DNA of 64,000 bases from Bacillus_AB infantis_B (GTDB lineage Bacteria; Bacillota; Bacilli; Bacillales; Cytobacillaceae), in contig NZ_VTER01000015.1 in the NCBI RefSeq assembly GCF_008180445.1, positions 1-64,000 of the forward strand, read 5' to 3'. The notes beneath the pieces were generated by a model. It searched no databases. It saw only the letters and a list, made by a program, of their open reading frames with translations, and was not told the origin of the DNA. Each line of letters starts with the position of its first letter. The first letter of the stretch is position 1. Both the position numbers and the translations under genes were made by a program. Of the stretch, positions 8,829 to 17,386 are shown piece after piece.

Positions 8829-9185
8829 TTAATCCCCCAATTCCTGTTGAAGTTTCTCCAAACCTTTTTCTAGATCTAATGCAGTAAGGACATCATCTAA
8901 CCCTATGCCTAATTCAATTAGCGTAATAGCTACAGCTGGCTGTATACCGGTAATGACGACTTTTGCACCCATCAGTTTGGACATGTTTATAACGTCGCCA
9001 AGGACCTTGGCAATAAAAGAATCGATAAAGTCAATGGATGTTAAGTCTATAACAACCCCGTTTGCACTGGTTTCATGAATCTTATGGAGCAGGTCTTCCT
9101 GAAACTGTAGTGCTGTCTGGTCATCAAGTTCCCATTGAATGGACACTAGCAGACAGTCATGCAATTTTAATATAGGTATTCTCAC
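8829..9185 (-). CDS. rsbS: Stressosome STAS scaffold RsbS
   Basis: A 118-aa single STAS-domain protein, almost superimposable on B. subtilis RsbS apart from three fewer N-terminal residues. The phosphorylation site is Ser56 in DFIDSFIAK (Ser59 in B. subtilis). RsbS with RsbR forms the stressosome core that sequesters RsbT. GTG start; GTGA overlaps the rsbR stop by 4 bp. Confidence 0.97.
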   Translation of the reverse strand: MRIPILKLHDCLLVSIQWELDDQTALQFQEDLLHKIHETSANGVVIDLTSIDFIDSFIAKVLGDVINMSKLMGAKVVITGIQPAVAITLIELGIGLDDVLTALDLEKGLEKLQQELGD

Positions 9186-10015
9186 TGTTCTCCCTCCACA
9201 GCTACAATTTTACGGCTAGTCAGTTCAAGTGCTGCTTCAATTCCCTTTTTCAGTGTGTTCTTCGTTGTAAATTGATTCAGGTCGATCCCCAGATTCACAA
9301 TGGTCTGGGCTATTTCAGGCCTGATCCCGACAAGCATGCACTTGGCGCCCACCAGGCGGACGGCATCCGCTGCCTGGATGATATGATGAGCCACCATGGT
9401 ATCCACGACAGGCACACCCGTTATATCTATTAAAACCACTTCCGATCGATGTTTGACCACTCCATTCAGGAGATTCTCCATGATTTGCTTTGCGCGTTCC
9501 GTATCTATGGTGCCCACCAGGGGCATTACAGTAATACCTTCAAAAACAGGGATTAATGGAGCGGACAGCTCTTGAAGGGCGATTTTCTGCAGGGAGACGG
9601 TTCTTTCCCAGGTCGAGGAATACATATCGACAATTTCATTGGAGACAGGCGTCATCCAGCTTTCAAAATCCTTGACGATGTCCAGCTGGTTCTCGGGCGT
9701 AATCAGCCCTTCCTCCTGCATTCCATCAGAAACGACTTTTCCGAAGGTCTGCAGCCCTTTCGTCACAAAACTCAGCGGCCAGCCGAGCCGGACTACTTTT
9801 TCGGCAAAATCGGACAGTTTGGAGGTGAACTCCTCGTTCGTACCCTTTATATTCGAAATAATCAAATCGATGAACTCATAGCTCGTGCCTGTGAAAACCT
9901 GGTCCGAAACTACGCGTATCACCCGTTCATCCGCGTTTTCCTTCGTGCTGCTGACCCATTCATTGAAGATCTCATCTTTTCGAGCTTGAATATAATCCAA
10001 AACCTTTTTATCCAT
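9182..10015 (-). CDS. rsbR: Stressosome sensor RsbR
   Basis: 277 aa. The N-terminal half (1-135) has the non-heme globin-like sensor fold typical of RsbR paralogues. The C-terminal STAS domain (about 155-270) carries conserved phosphorylation positions, including the threonine in GVPVVDTMVAHH. Known role: co-scaffold and sensor of the stressosome. It is the first gene of rsbRSTUVW-sigB-rsbX. GGGGAGG is placed before ATG. Only one RsbR paralogue is seen in the window; others may be elsewhere. Confidence 0.95.
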   Translation of the reverse strand: MDKKVLDYIQARKDEIFNEWVSSTKENADERVIRVVSDQVFTGTSYEFIDLIISNIKGTNEEFTSKLSDFAEKVVRLGWPLSFVTKGLQTFGKVVSDGMQEEGLITPENQLDIVKDFESWMTPVSNEIVDMYSSTWERTVSLQKIALQELSAPLIPVFEGITVMPLVGTIDTERAKQIMENLLNGVVKHRSEVVLIDITGVPVVDTMVAHHIIQAADAVRLVGAKCMLVGIRPEIAQTIVNLGIDLNQFTTKNTLKKGIEAALELTSRKIVAVEGEQ

Positions 10016-10187
10016 TTGATCCTCCCCATTTTAACATACAAATATTTCTAAAGATGGAGTTACCCTGCACTTGTAAACCAAATTTAAAAATGTAAACAAA
10101 ATATATATATATACCATTTAATGATAACAGTTAGGCACAGTCAAATAAAACCTCTAAGTATTGGCACTAGAAGAAAGACTTTTAATT

Positions 10188-10212
10188 TTACCCGTTTTTC
10201 GGATGATTAAAC
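10188..10212 (-). promoter_or_regulatory. Candidate SigB-type promoter upstream of rsbR
   Basis: Minus-strand GTTTAA (10207-10212) and GGGTAA (10188-10193) with a 13-bp spacer match the SigB consensus closely. They lie about 170 bp upstream of rsbR in the 407-bp gap after ndoA. The rest of that gap (10016-10422) shows only the ndoA terminator and A/T-rich sequence; a TTGACT near 10137-10142 has no convincing -10. Confidence 0.6.
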
Positions 10213-10248
10213 CTTTGCAATCTACCCTGTCCTGCAAAAAATAGACAT

Positions 10249-10279
10249 AATAAAAGACAAGCAACACACATGCTTGTCC
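10249..10279 (-). terminator. Terminator of the ndoAI-ndoA operon
   Basis: Minus-strand GGACAAGCA-loop-TGCTTGTC followed by TTTTATT, 145 bp past the ndoA stop. Confidence 0.7.
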
Positions 10280-10422
10280 TCAGCAGATACACAATATAAA
10301 GTAGGTTAAAATTTGATATGTACCCGAGATAAAGCAAATCCTTTATCTCTTGGTTTTCCGGAAGACACAGCGAAATCTGTGTGTTATAAAAAGACACCCA
10401 TAAAGAGCGTGCGTGCTTATAA

Positions 10423-10773
10423 CTAGAATTCAATAAGACCCAAGCTTATTTGCAAAGCTTCATCCACTTTTTCCATCATTTCGTCATCGAGATGGGTTAT
10501 CTTATCGGTTAAGCGTTGTTTATCAATTGTACGAATTTGTTCCAACAGAATGACAGAGTCTCGTTCAAAACCGTAACGCTTCGCATCAATTTCAACGTGA
10601 GTAGGCAGCTTAGCTTTTTGAATTTGGGCTGTAATGGCTGCAACTATTACTGTGGGACTGAACCGATTCCCGATGTCGTTTTGGATGACAAGTACTGGAC
10701 GTACGCCGCCTTGTTCTGAACCAACAACTGGGGATAGGTCTGCAAAATAAACGTCGCCACGTTTGACAATCAA
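10423..10773 (-). CDS. ndoA: Endoribonuclease toxin EndoA (MazF family)
   Basis: A 116-aa MazF/PemK toxin. The N-terminus RGDVYFADLSPVVGSEQGG with VRPVLVIQND carries the catalytic arginine region and dimer interface; FSPTVIVAAITAQ and KLPTHVEI complete the fold. The B. subtilis enzyme cleaves mRNA at UACAU. Its antitoxin gene ends 4 bp upstream and the pair sits before rsbR as in B. subtilis. Confidence 0.97.
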   Translation of the reverse strand: MIVKRGDVYFADLSPVVGSEQGGVRPVLVIQNDIGNRFSPTVIVAAITAQIQKAKLPTHVEIDAKRYGFERDSVILLEQIRTIDKQRLTDKITHLDDEMMEKVDEALQISLGLIEF

Positions 10774-10777
10774 AGGA

Positions 10778-11059
10778 TTATCCTCCGCTTACTAGACGTT
10801 CAACTGTGTGTTCTGCCTCATATTCCGCTTGGAATGCCTCAGATGCAATCGTCAGATTAATTTTTGCCATTTCCATGTAGCCTCTTCTCATCGACTCACG
10901 AATTTGTCTCTTCTTCCGCTCACGCAAATACATTTTCGTTGCCTGATAAATGAATTCGCTCCGATTGACATTCTCCTGCTTAACAAAGCTTTCTAACTCG
11001 GTTAAAAGATGCTGCGGTAACTTTACCATGATCTCTGTTGTTGCGCTGGACTCAGACAC
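10778..11059 (-). CDS. ndoAI: Antitoxin EndoAI (MazE-like, ribbon-helix-helix)
   Basis: A 93-aa antitoxin. The N-terminal ribbon-helix-helix region (EIMVKLPQHLLTELESFV, then NRSEFIYQA) binds DNA, and the C-terminal part with the conserved MRRGYMEMAKINL and EHTVERLVSGG neutralises EndoA. GTG at 11059 (VSESSATTE) is chosen: GGAGG is 9 bp before it, and the length equals the B. subtilis protein. The ATG two codons earlier is only 3 bp from the RBS. Confidence 0.93.
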   Translation of the reverse strand: MSESSATTEIMVKLPQHLLTELESFVKQENVNRSEFIYQATKMYLRERKKRQIRESMRRGYMEMAKINLTIASEAFQAEYEAEHTVERLVSGG

Positions 11060-11270
11060 AAACATACACCTCCACCATCACTACACACCATTTTTTATCT
11101 CTACCATTTTTTATATTACCATTATTCAGCTGCTGTGCAAAGGACTAATCAGCAATTCCTCTGTATTATCGGCCAAAAAAATATCCTTTTATGCATTAAT
11201 ACGCATTTATTTCCTGAAATATGAATGAAATGGCTGAGCTGGAACGGGATGAGCAGGGATACCCCCCCGC

Positions 11271-12449
11271 TCAAAGCCTGCTCTGCCTGCCAAGAAGCGG
11301 GTTATTCAGATCCACAGTCTTTTCTTCCTGCTTATATACGCGCGGCACCCGGCTGGAGATCATGCAGGTGACCTCGTAATTGATGGTCTCAAGCTTTGCC
11401 GCAATTTCATTGACAGAGATCATACTGCCTTCCTGCTCACCTATCAGGGTCGCGGCTGTTCCAGGCTCCACCTCGTATGGCAGGCGGATCATGCATTGAT
11501 CCATACAGATACGTCCGACAATGGGGACTCTGCTCCCATTCACCAGCACTTCCTGTCCCTGCAGCCTGCGGATCCAGCCGTCGGCATAGCCGATTGGGAG
11601 TGTGCCGATCCATTCGTCTCCTTCTGCTTCATAGGTGGCGCCATAGCTGACTTTATCACCTTTTTGGAGCTTTTTCACATGTACGATCCTGGCATGAAGC
11701 GAGAAAGCCTCCTTTAGCGGGAATGGCAGCTCATGCTCAATTTCCGGCGATGGGGTAAGGCCATACATGCTGATTCCCATCCTGACAGCATTAAAGCGGG
11801 CTTCAGGATATCTGAGCGAAGCAGCACTATTGCTGGTATGGACCATTTCCGGCACCTCGCCGAGCCAAGACAGCATTTCCCTGAATCGGCCGAGCTGCTC
11901 CCGGAAATAGGAATCGTCCAGTTCATCTGCTGTTGCAAAATGAGTGTAGATGCCTTGCAGCTCAAAGGCATCCTCCCTCCCCGCAAGCTTCTCAATGGCA
12001 CGCAGCTCGTCCTTCTCCCGTACGCCGATCCGCCCCATTCCGGTATCGAGCTTTATATGGAAAGTCAGTCTCTTCCCTTGCAGACAAGGAAGTGCCTTCT
12101 CGAGCCAGCTTACCTGGAAAACCGTCAGGGTTATATCCGCAGATGCAGCCAGTGGTGCATCCTCTGGCCTGCTGGCACCTAATACCAGAATCGGAGCCTC
12201 AATTCCCCTCTGCCTGAGTGAAAGAGCCTCATCCAAAAAGGCAACAGCCAGGCAATCCGCCCCAGCCTCAAGGGCCGCCCTCGCAGCCTGGATATCTCCA
12301 TGCCCGTATCCGTTTGCTTTCACCACAGCAAACAGCTTCACATCCCCAGGAAGAAGCTTTCTCATAGATTTCACATTTTCTTTTATATGATCAAGATTAA
12401 TTTCAGCCCATGTATCCCGGTAAAACCCTGTGGGATAATCCATTGCCAT
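11271..12449 (-). CDS. alr: Alanine racemase
   Basis: 392 aa, a full-length fold type III PLP enzyme. The PLP lysine is K44 in AVVKANGYGHG, and the opposing catalytic tyrosine lies in KVSYGATY. GTLPIGYADGW and GRICMDQCMI are family-typical. It makes D-alanine for peptidoglycan, upstream of the Ddl and MurF steps encoded further along. Two ATG codons 6 bp apart are possible starts; AAGGA precedes the first. Upstream is the 590-bp repeat region at 12450-13038, so alr is probably transcribed separately from ydcC. Confidence 0.96.
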   Translation of the reverse strand: MAMDYPTGFYRDTWAEINLDHIKENVKSMRKLLPGDVKLFAVVKANGYGHGDIQAARAALEAGADCLAVAFLDEALSLRQRGIEAPILVLGASRPEDAPLAASADITLTVFQVSWLEKALPCLQGKRLTFHIKLDTGMGRIGVREKDELRAIEKLAGREDAFELQGIYTHFATADELDDSYFREQLGRFREMLSWLGEVPEMVHTSNSAASLRYPEARFNAVRMGISMYGLTPSPEIEHELPFPLKEAFSLHARIVHVKKLQKGDKVSYGATYEAEGDEWIGTLPIGYADGWIRRLQGQEVLVNGSRVPIVGRICMDQCMIRLPYEVEPGTAATLIGEQEGSMISVNEIAAKLETINYEVTCMISSRVPRVYKQEEKTVDLNNPLLGRQSRL

Positions 12450-12519
12450 TCACGTCCTTTTCCTTCCGTTCAAAAAGTATACAAATTATTATCGAACTCT
12501 GGAATCTTAATGTCAACCG

Positions 12520-12640
12520 AAATGCGGAGGCGGCTTGCCCAGGGACGACAAGCATAAGACAGACTGGATGAAAGGTTTGCTCTTTAACCTTTTAGCCAGG
12601 CTGACTTATGTCTCGAGTCCCTAGCCGCTGCAGCTGGACA
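12520..12640. repeat. Palindromic dispersed repeat, family A, copy 1
   Basis: Short form of about 121 bp. It begins AAATGCGGAGG, holds a central inverted repeat GCATAAGAC...GACTTATGTC around a smaller hairpin (AAAGGTT/AACCTTTT), and ends CTGGACA. It is the first of three head-to-tail copies that fill most of the alr-ydcC gap. Confidence 0.85.
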
Positions 12641-12644
12641 ATAA

Positions 12645-12765
12645 GAAATGCGGAGGGCGCTTGCTCAGCCCCGACAAGCATAAGACGAGCAGGACGGAAG
12701 GTTGTTCTTTAACCTTCTGGCCTGATTGGCTTATGACTCGAGGGGCTAGCGCCCGGAGCTGGACA
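12645..12765. repeat. Palindromic dispersed repeat, family A, copy 2
   Basis: Short form, about 121 bp. GGGCGCTTGCTCAGCCCCGA at the left pairs imperfectly with TCGAGGGGCTAGCGCCC at the right, and CATAAG pairs with CTTATG inside, giving a long imperfect palindrome. Ends GGAGCTGGACA. Confidence 0.87.
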
Positions 12766-12769
12766 ACAA

Positions 12770-12954
12770 GAAATGCGGAGGGCGCTTGCTCATATTAAGG
12801 AACGCAGGCTAAGAACGCCACGTCCTGTGACAACACCTGCATGACCCGCGTCCTGCGGGCCTCATCCATAAGACGAGCAGGACGGAAGGTTGTTCTTTAA
12901 CCTTCTGGCCTGATTGGCTTATGACTCGAGCACCTAGGAGCCGGAGCTGGACAA
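12770..12954. repeat. Palindromic dispersed repeat, family A, copy 3 (long form)
   Basis: Long form, about 185 bp. The left arm is followed by an extra block of about 65 bp (AAGGAACGCAGGCTAAGAACG..., containing GCAGG and CCTGC inverted repeats) that is absent from copies 1 and 2 but present in the copy at 61841. A fourth partial left end (AAATGCAGAGGCGGCTT) follows at 12959-12978. Confidence 0.85.
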
Positions 12955-12996
12955 ATCGAAATGCAGAGGCGGCTTTCTCCGTAAATCAGCCGCAGC

Positions 12997-13035
12997 AAAA
13001 AGAAGGCAGATGCCCGTTCCAGAGCATCTGCCTTT
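12997..13035 (-). terminator. Terminator of ydcC
   Basis: Minus-strand AGGCAGATGC/GCATCTGCCT stem followed by TCTTTTT, directly after the ydcC stop. Confidence 0.8.
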
Positions 13036-13038
13036 CCA

Positions 13039-14055
13039 TTATTTCACTGCATCCCCCTGCACGGATTGTGCAAGCATGACCATTTCTTCCCTCGTCAGGT
13101 CGCTGGATGCGATGATATATTCCACCCCGCCGTGGGTCCAGCTGATTTTATTGTCGTCAATGGCCCCTATTGTGAAGCCAAGATCCACCGGCTCCCCTGA
13201 TTCGGAAGTATAGGAGGTGTTTGCCGGCATGACATCTGCTTTTTCCTGGATGAGTGTGAAGGACTTGTCGCCGCCGTAAGTCAGGATGAAGCGTTTGCCA
13301 TCCTCCATGCTGATTTCTTTTTCATCGATCAGGCTGACATTTTCAAGCTCGGCCTGCGGATATTTGACAGAGAATTCCTCACTGGCCGCTTCTTCTGCCA
13401 TGACTGGAACCTCGATCTGGGCCCCGGTCATATTTTTCTGGGTATCGAAATCTTTTTTATCAAGGGCAGCCTTGAAGTCAACCTTGGAGAAGTCGACGGT
13501 CACCAGCGGGTTCCTGTCTGAATCCATGACCTTGACGCTGACAGGGGCAAGGTCCTTTTTATCAAGGGTGATTTCCTGGTAAGGAAGCATCTTGTTGTTC
13601 TGGTATCTCGTCTTTGTTTCAAAAACATAATGTTCCTTAGTGGCGCTGAATTTCGCCTCTTTATCTTCGAGGATATCCTGCAGCAGGGACTCGTACAGAT
13701 AAGCCTGGCTGCTGTTCTGCGGCCAGTCGCTCTGGAACTTGAAGCTCTTGTTGAGGGCCGGTGTCAGGACAAAAACGCCTTCATCATTGCGGAGGATCAT
13801 CTGGCTTTGATTCTTTTCAGGATTTTTCAGACTGACGCGATAGTAAGCAGGTTCTTTATGCCAGATTTCAATCGCATAAGTCTGAGGCTCCGTGCCCATC
13901 TGAAGGGTCATTTTCGCTTCTGCTTTATATCCCTTCAGTTCCTCCACTTTTCCGCCAAGCTCCTTCACCACATCCTCTTGTGATTTAGTTCCACAGGCAG
14001 TTAAGGCAAAGATGGCCAAAAGCCCGGCGAGAAGCATGAACAATCTTTTCTTCAT
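13039..14055 (-). CDS. LolA-like lipoprotein (YdcC)
   Basis: 338 aa. A lipoprotein signal peptide ends at the lipobox LTAC (Cys21). The mature part matches the LolA/DUF4367-type beta-sheet fold of B. subtilis YdcC, with DEGVFVLTPALNKSFKFQSD and the C-terminal GDKSFTLIQEK region. It is probably anchored on the outer face of the membrane. In B. subtilis ydcC belongs to the sporulation regulon; whether this holds here cannot be read from the sequence. The position between acpS and alr is conserved. Confidence 0.88.
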   Translation of the reverse strand: MKKRLFMLLAGLLAIFALTACGTKSQEDVVKELGGKVEELKGYKAEAKMTLQMGTEPQTYAIEIWHKEPAYYRVSLKNPEKNQSQMILRNDEGVFVLTPALNKSFKFQSDWPQNSSQAYLYESLLQDILEDKEAKFSATKEHYVFETKTRYQNNKMLPYQEITLDKKDLAPVSVKVMDSDRNPLVTVDFSKVDFKAALDKKDFDTQKNMTGAQIEVPVMAEEAASEEFSVKYPQAELENVSLIDEKEISMEDGKRFILTYGGDKSFTLIQEKADVMPANTSYTSESGEPVDLGFTIGAIDDNKISWTHGGVEYIIASSDLTREEMVMLAQSVQGDAVK

Positions 14056-14259
14056 TCCTTCAACCCCTTCTGTCTCATTTCATCAATTGTGCGCTTCCTG
14101 CCTGCTTACAGGCATTCCGCTTTCTGAAGGAGAGGCTTGGCAAGCCCGGAAAGCCGCCGCATGAATGCAGGCTGGCAAATCGGATAGCCTTGTCTCTCCT
14201 GTCGCACTATGAATATATGAGACAACCTCCGGGAATATGACTTGGCCTATGACAGCTTT

Positions 14260-14628
14260 TTAGTCACGGATTTCCGGCAGCGGGGTTTCAATGACAACCT
14301 GGGCAACAGCATAGCTTTCACTGTGGGAAATGGAAAGATGGAGGCCTTCCCTTTCAGGCTTGCTGAAGAATGGCTTCCCTTTGCGGTCATTTGATATTTC
14401 AATATCCTGAAAAGACAGCTCGCTTCCTATCCCTGTGCCATTAGCCTTCGAAAAAGCTTCCTTTGCCGCAAACCGGCCTGCAATGAATTCAAGCTGCCTC
14501 TTATCGCTCAGCGTTATATATTTAGCCAGTTCCCGCTCTGTCAGGATGCGTTCTGAAAACTTTGCCCGATTGGCCATCCTGCTGATTCTTCCGATTTCAA
14601 CGATATCAATGCCGATCCCTTCAATCAC
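14260..14628 (-). CDS. acpS: Holo-[acyl-carrier-protein] synthase
   Basis: 122 aa, the normal size for AcpS. Mg/CoA-binding motifs GIGIDIVEIGRI near the start and FAAKEAFSKANGTGIG in the middle are present, as is LSISHSESYAVAQVV near the end. It transfers 4'-phosphopantetheine from CoA to acyl carrier protein. A longer frame reaches 14679, but GTG at 14628 has AGAAGG 9 bp upstream and gives the standard N-terminus. It is divergent from the rhomboid gene. The 200 bp to ydcC contain nothing recognised. Confidence 0.95.
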   Translation of the reverse strand: MIEGIGIDIVEIGRISRMANRAKFSERILTERELAKYITLSDKRQLEFIAGRFAAKEAFSKANGTGIGSELSFQDIEISNDRKGKPFFSKPEREGLHLSISHSESYAVAQVVIETPLPEIRD

Positions 14629-14757
14629 ATGCATCATCCTTCTAATTGGTTTGCAGCTTGCATACACAATAGTATACAAGCAGTGGCCATTTCCGGCTCT
14701 TTCACGCTATAGTATAATTAACCTTCCTTAACTGATAAAAATAGAAAGGGGACTGCT

Positions 14758-15348
14758 ATGTTTACAAGGACAGAGAGCTTCAGGGAATTCATCCGCTTCT
14801 ATCCCATTGTCTCCATCATTTTGCTTTTGAATATACTACTCTATTTGCTGACTGTTCTGCCTGTATTTCCGAATTCCTACATATTTGAAAGGCTTGCCGG
14901 AGTCAATTTATTCATCAGGGAAGGTGAGGTATGGCGGCTTGCCTCACCGATATTCATGCACAGCGGCTTTACGCATGTCCTGTTTAACAGCTTTTCACTT
15001 GTCCTGTTCGGCCCTGCCCTGGAGAGGATTGCAGGAAAGGCGAGATTTGCCGGCATCTACCTTATCACCGGCATTTCGGCCAATGTCGCCACCCTGCTGC
15101 TTGAGCCGCTCACCTACACGCATGTCGGCTCAAGCGGGGCCATCTTCGGCCTGTTTGGCTTCTTTGCAGCGGTCGCATACTTCCGGAAAGACTTGATGTC
15201 TCGCGAGAATTCACAGATCATCATTACGATAGCCGTCATTGGGCTTATTATGACCTTCATCCAGCCAAACATCAATATTTCGGCGCATATCTTCGGTTTC
15301 ATCTCCGGGTTTCTTATAGGGGCCCTTTCATTAAAAAGGAATAGATAA
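14758..15348 (+). CDS. Rhomboid family intramembrane serine protease (YdcA)
   Basis: A 196-aa six-helix rhomboid. The catalytic serine is Ser126 in GSSGAIFG and the catalytic histidine is in SAHIFGFISGFLIG near residue 177. HSGFTHVLFNSFSL in the second helix holds the conserved HxxxN region. It cleaves membrane-embedded substrates; the target here is unknown. GAAAGGGG precedes the ATG. B. subtilis has the same gene next to acpS. Confidence 0.94.
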   Translation: MFTRTESFREFIRFYPIVSIILLLNILLYLLTVLPVFPNSYIFERLAGVNLFIREGEVWRLASPIFMHSGFTHVLFNSFSLVLFGPALERIAGKARFAGIYLITGISANVATLLLEPLTYTHVGSSGAIFGLFGFFAAVAYFRKDLMSRENSQIIITIAVIGLIMTFIQPNINISAHIFGFISGFLIGALSLKRNR

Positions 15349-15352
15349 TGCA

Positions 15353-15380
15353 GAAAAAGCGCCAGCCGGCGCTTTTCTTT
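15353..15380. terminator. Bidirectional terminator between rhomboid gene and ydbT
   Basis: Stem AAAAAGCGCC/GGCGCTTTTC with A and T runs on either side, between convergent genes. Confidence 0.8.
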
Positions 15381-15387
15381 ATAGCTG

Positions 15388-16818
15388 TTATTTTTCTCTG
15401 GAGTACCATTCATAAATCTGTTCTGCATCACTTATGTCCAGGTCAGCTGCCTTCCCGCCAGACCCTCCCGAGCCGGACTTGACAGTAGCTTCCACTGTCG
15501 CAAGCTGCTTCCGTCTTTGAAAGCGGCTTTCCTTCAGGCTGAGCGACTGCACCTTATTCTTCATCATATAAACCGTATGCTTGCTGAACGTCCTGTATCG
15601 GAGCGTCAGCTGGCTGCCGCTGATATGCCACCCTGCTGCCCTGAATTTCAAAAAGGACCAGACCACGGCCGGCAGGAGCAGCAAAAGGGACAGAAATCCC
15701 CATGGACGAAAGATGGCCGGCGGCACAATTATGAATAAAGCCGCAAAAAGGAGCCCCCTGAGAAGATACCGCGGAAGCGCCCTTTTCGGCAGTCCCGCAA
15801 GCTCGATTCCGGCGTTATAATCTGTAAAATGATGCCCGATCATCTCCCCCAATTCATTCCTTTGGATAAGCGGTAAAAGCATCACCTTGGCACTATCCCT
15901 ATCCACTGCCGACCCGCCAGCGCTTTCCACATATAAAGTACCGAATCCGAGCGGCTGCCTGGCAGGATTTTCACTGAAGCGGAGCGCCTGTATCCTGTGC
16001 AGGGGAATCGTGAGCTGCCTTTTCTCCAAAAGTCCCCTGGAGATGACCAGGTCATCTTCCTCTCTTCTGACGGTAAAGCCCGCATATTTCAGCATTGTCC
16101 CAATGACAGCGATCACCCATGCCAGCAGCAGGAGCAGAAATACAGCCCCGCTGATGAAAATGACGCCATTCTCTGCAAAATGCTCAAAGCGGTGAAAAAG
16201 AGCTTCATAGGGAATGATCTCCTCAAACTGAAAGAAAAAAGCAATCACCGCGGAAATGACCACCCCCGCCCCGCCGGAAGTGGATGCAAGCAGCAGAAGC
16301 TGTCCGGGGGAGATCTTATAAATGTCTTGTCCGCTGATGCGGGCCTCCTCCTTCTCTCCGTCCCCGCTGCCCTTCTCCGCTGTAAGCTCCGCCTGGATGG
16401 CGGCAGCCTCCGCTTTGGTAATGGCTGTCAGGGTCGCCTCTGCCTCCTGAGTCCCGCTCGTCCCTGCCGTTTCCACCTTGACTTTCACTAACCCGAACGG
16501 ACGGTGCAGAATGCCTTCGGAAAAATCCAGGCTCTGAATCCTTTCAAAGGGGATATACCTTTTCTTGCGGACAAAGACCCCATATTCAATCCGGAGCTCC
16601 CCCTCCTCTATCCGGTAGGTAAAGCGGAGCCACTTCAGGATGCCGCCCGCCAGCACGAGGAGGACTACAGCTGCAGAGCCAATCAGGTAGAAAAGGTCCC
16701 AGTTTGAATTTTTGAACCCGAAAACAATGAATACCAAAAACGGTACAATAAGTTCTTTAAGCTGCTTAAAAAAGTTGGCAACCGCAGAGATCGGATGCAG
16801 CCTCTTCGGCTCAGACAT
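15388..16818 (-). CDS. bPH2 (DUF304) membrane protein YdbT
   Basis: 476 aa with three bacterial PH-like (bPH2/DUF304) domains alternating with paired membrane helices. Domain cores are visible at RIEYGVFVRKKRYIPFERIQ, LVISRGLLEKRQLTIPLHRI and LTLRYRTFSKHTVYMMK. The start is set at ATG 16818 (MSEPKRLHP), which overlaps the ydbS stop; the longer frame runs into ydbS coding sequence. Partner of YdbS. The pair is reported to matter for resistance to amylocyclicin-type bacteriocins in B. subtilis (recalled, not checked). Biochemical function unknown. Confidence 0.9.
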   Translation of the reverse strand: MSEPKRLHPISAVANFFKQLKELIVPFLVFIVFGFKNSNWDLFYLIGSAAVVLLVLAGGILKWLRFTYRIEEGELRIEYGVFVRKKRYIPFERIQSLDFSEGILHRPFGLVKVKVETAGTSGTQEAEATLTAITKAEAAAIQAELTAEKGSGDGEKEEARISGQDIYKISPGQLLLLASTSGGAGVVISAVIAFFFQFEEIIPYEALFHRFEHFAENGVIFISGAVFLLLLLAWVIAVIGTMLKYAGFTVRREEDDLVISRGLLEKRQLTIPLHRIQALRFSENPARQPLGFGTLYVESAGGSAVDRDSAKVMLLPLIQRNELGEMIGHHFTDYNAGIELAGLPKRALPRYLLRGLLFAALFIIVPPAIFRPWGFLSLLLLLPAVVWSFLKFRAAGWHISGSQLTLRYRTFSKHTVYMMKNKVQSLSLKESRFQRRKQLATVEATVKSGSGGSGGKAADLDISDAEQIYEWYSREK

Positions 16819-17290
16819 CTTCATCAGCCACCCTTGCCAGCTTTGAAATGGAGAGGCGCAAACCTTCTGCTTCGTCCATATCAAGCGCAGGTATCTCATG
16901 AACAGTAGCTGCTGTAGACACGGCAATGGTGGCCAGCGCATACTTCCTCAGGATCGGACCCTGCCTTGTATCGACATGCTGTACCCTGACCATTGGGACC
17001 AGCGTCCTTTTGACAATGAATATGCCGTGCTGAAGCTCGATCTCCTGCTCCCGCACCTCATAGCGCCACCTTTTCCACTTCAGCGAAGGGAAAAGAATGA
17101 TAAAAAAATACATATACACACATGCCAGGATGACGGCAGCCGGGATGATCCATCCTGGCCCGTCGAAAATAAAGGCAAGCGCCGCAGCCCCTCCCATCGC
17201 AAGCACAAAAATGCCTGAGTGGATCGCCCCTGATATCCTCCATACCGGGAGGGCCCTTTTTGAAATCCTTTTTCTTGGTCCGGTGCTCAT
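16811..17290 (-). CDS. bPH2 (DUF304) membrane protein YdbS
   Basis: 159 aa with two N-terminal membrane helices (residues about 20-65) and one bPH2 domain (EIELQHGIFIVKRTLVPMVR). It overlaps ydbT by 8 bp, so the two are probably translated together and may form one complex. Same pair and order as B. subtilis ydbST. Confidence 0.9.
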   Translation of the reverse strand: MSTGPRKRISKRALPVWRISGAIHSGIFVLAMGGAAALAFIFDGPGWIIPAAVILACVYMYFFIILFPSLKWKRWRYEVREQEIELQHGIFIVKRTLVPMVRVQHVDTRQGPILRKYALATIAVSTAATVHEIPALDMDEAEGLRLSISKLARVADEDV

Positions 17291-17386
17291 AAAATAATTC
17301 CTCCTGAAAAGGCACTTTAAGTTTTAAGCCGTCCTTCAGTTTTTATACCTTCCAGTATACAGGACTTCAGGCTGCCCGTGAGGAAA

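Noticed and set aside
14629..14679. N-terminal extension of AcpS
   Set aside because: No RBS fits the upstream start, and the extra residues are absent from AcpS proteins.
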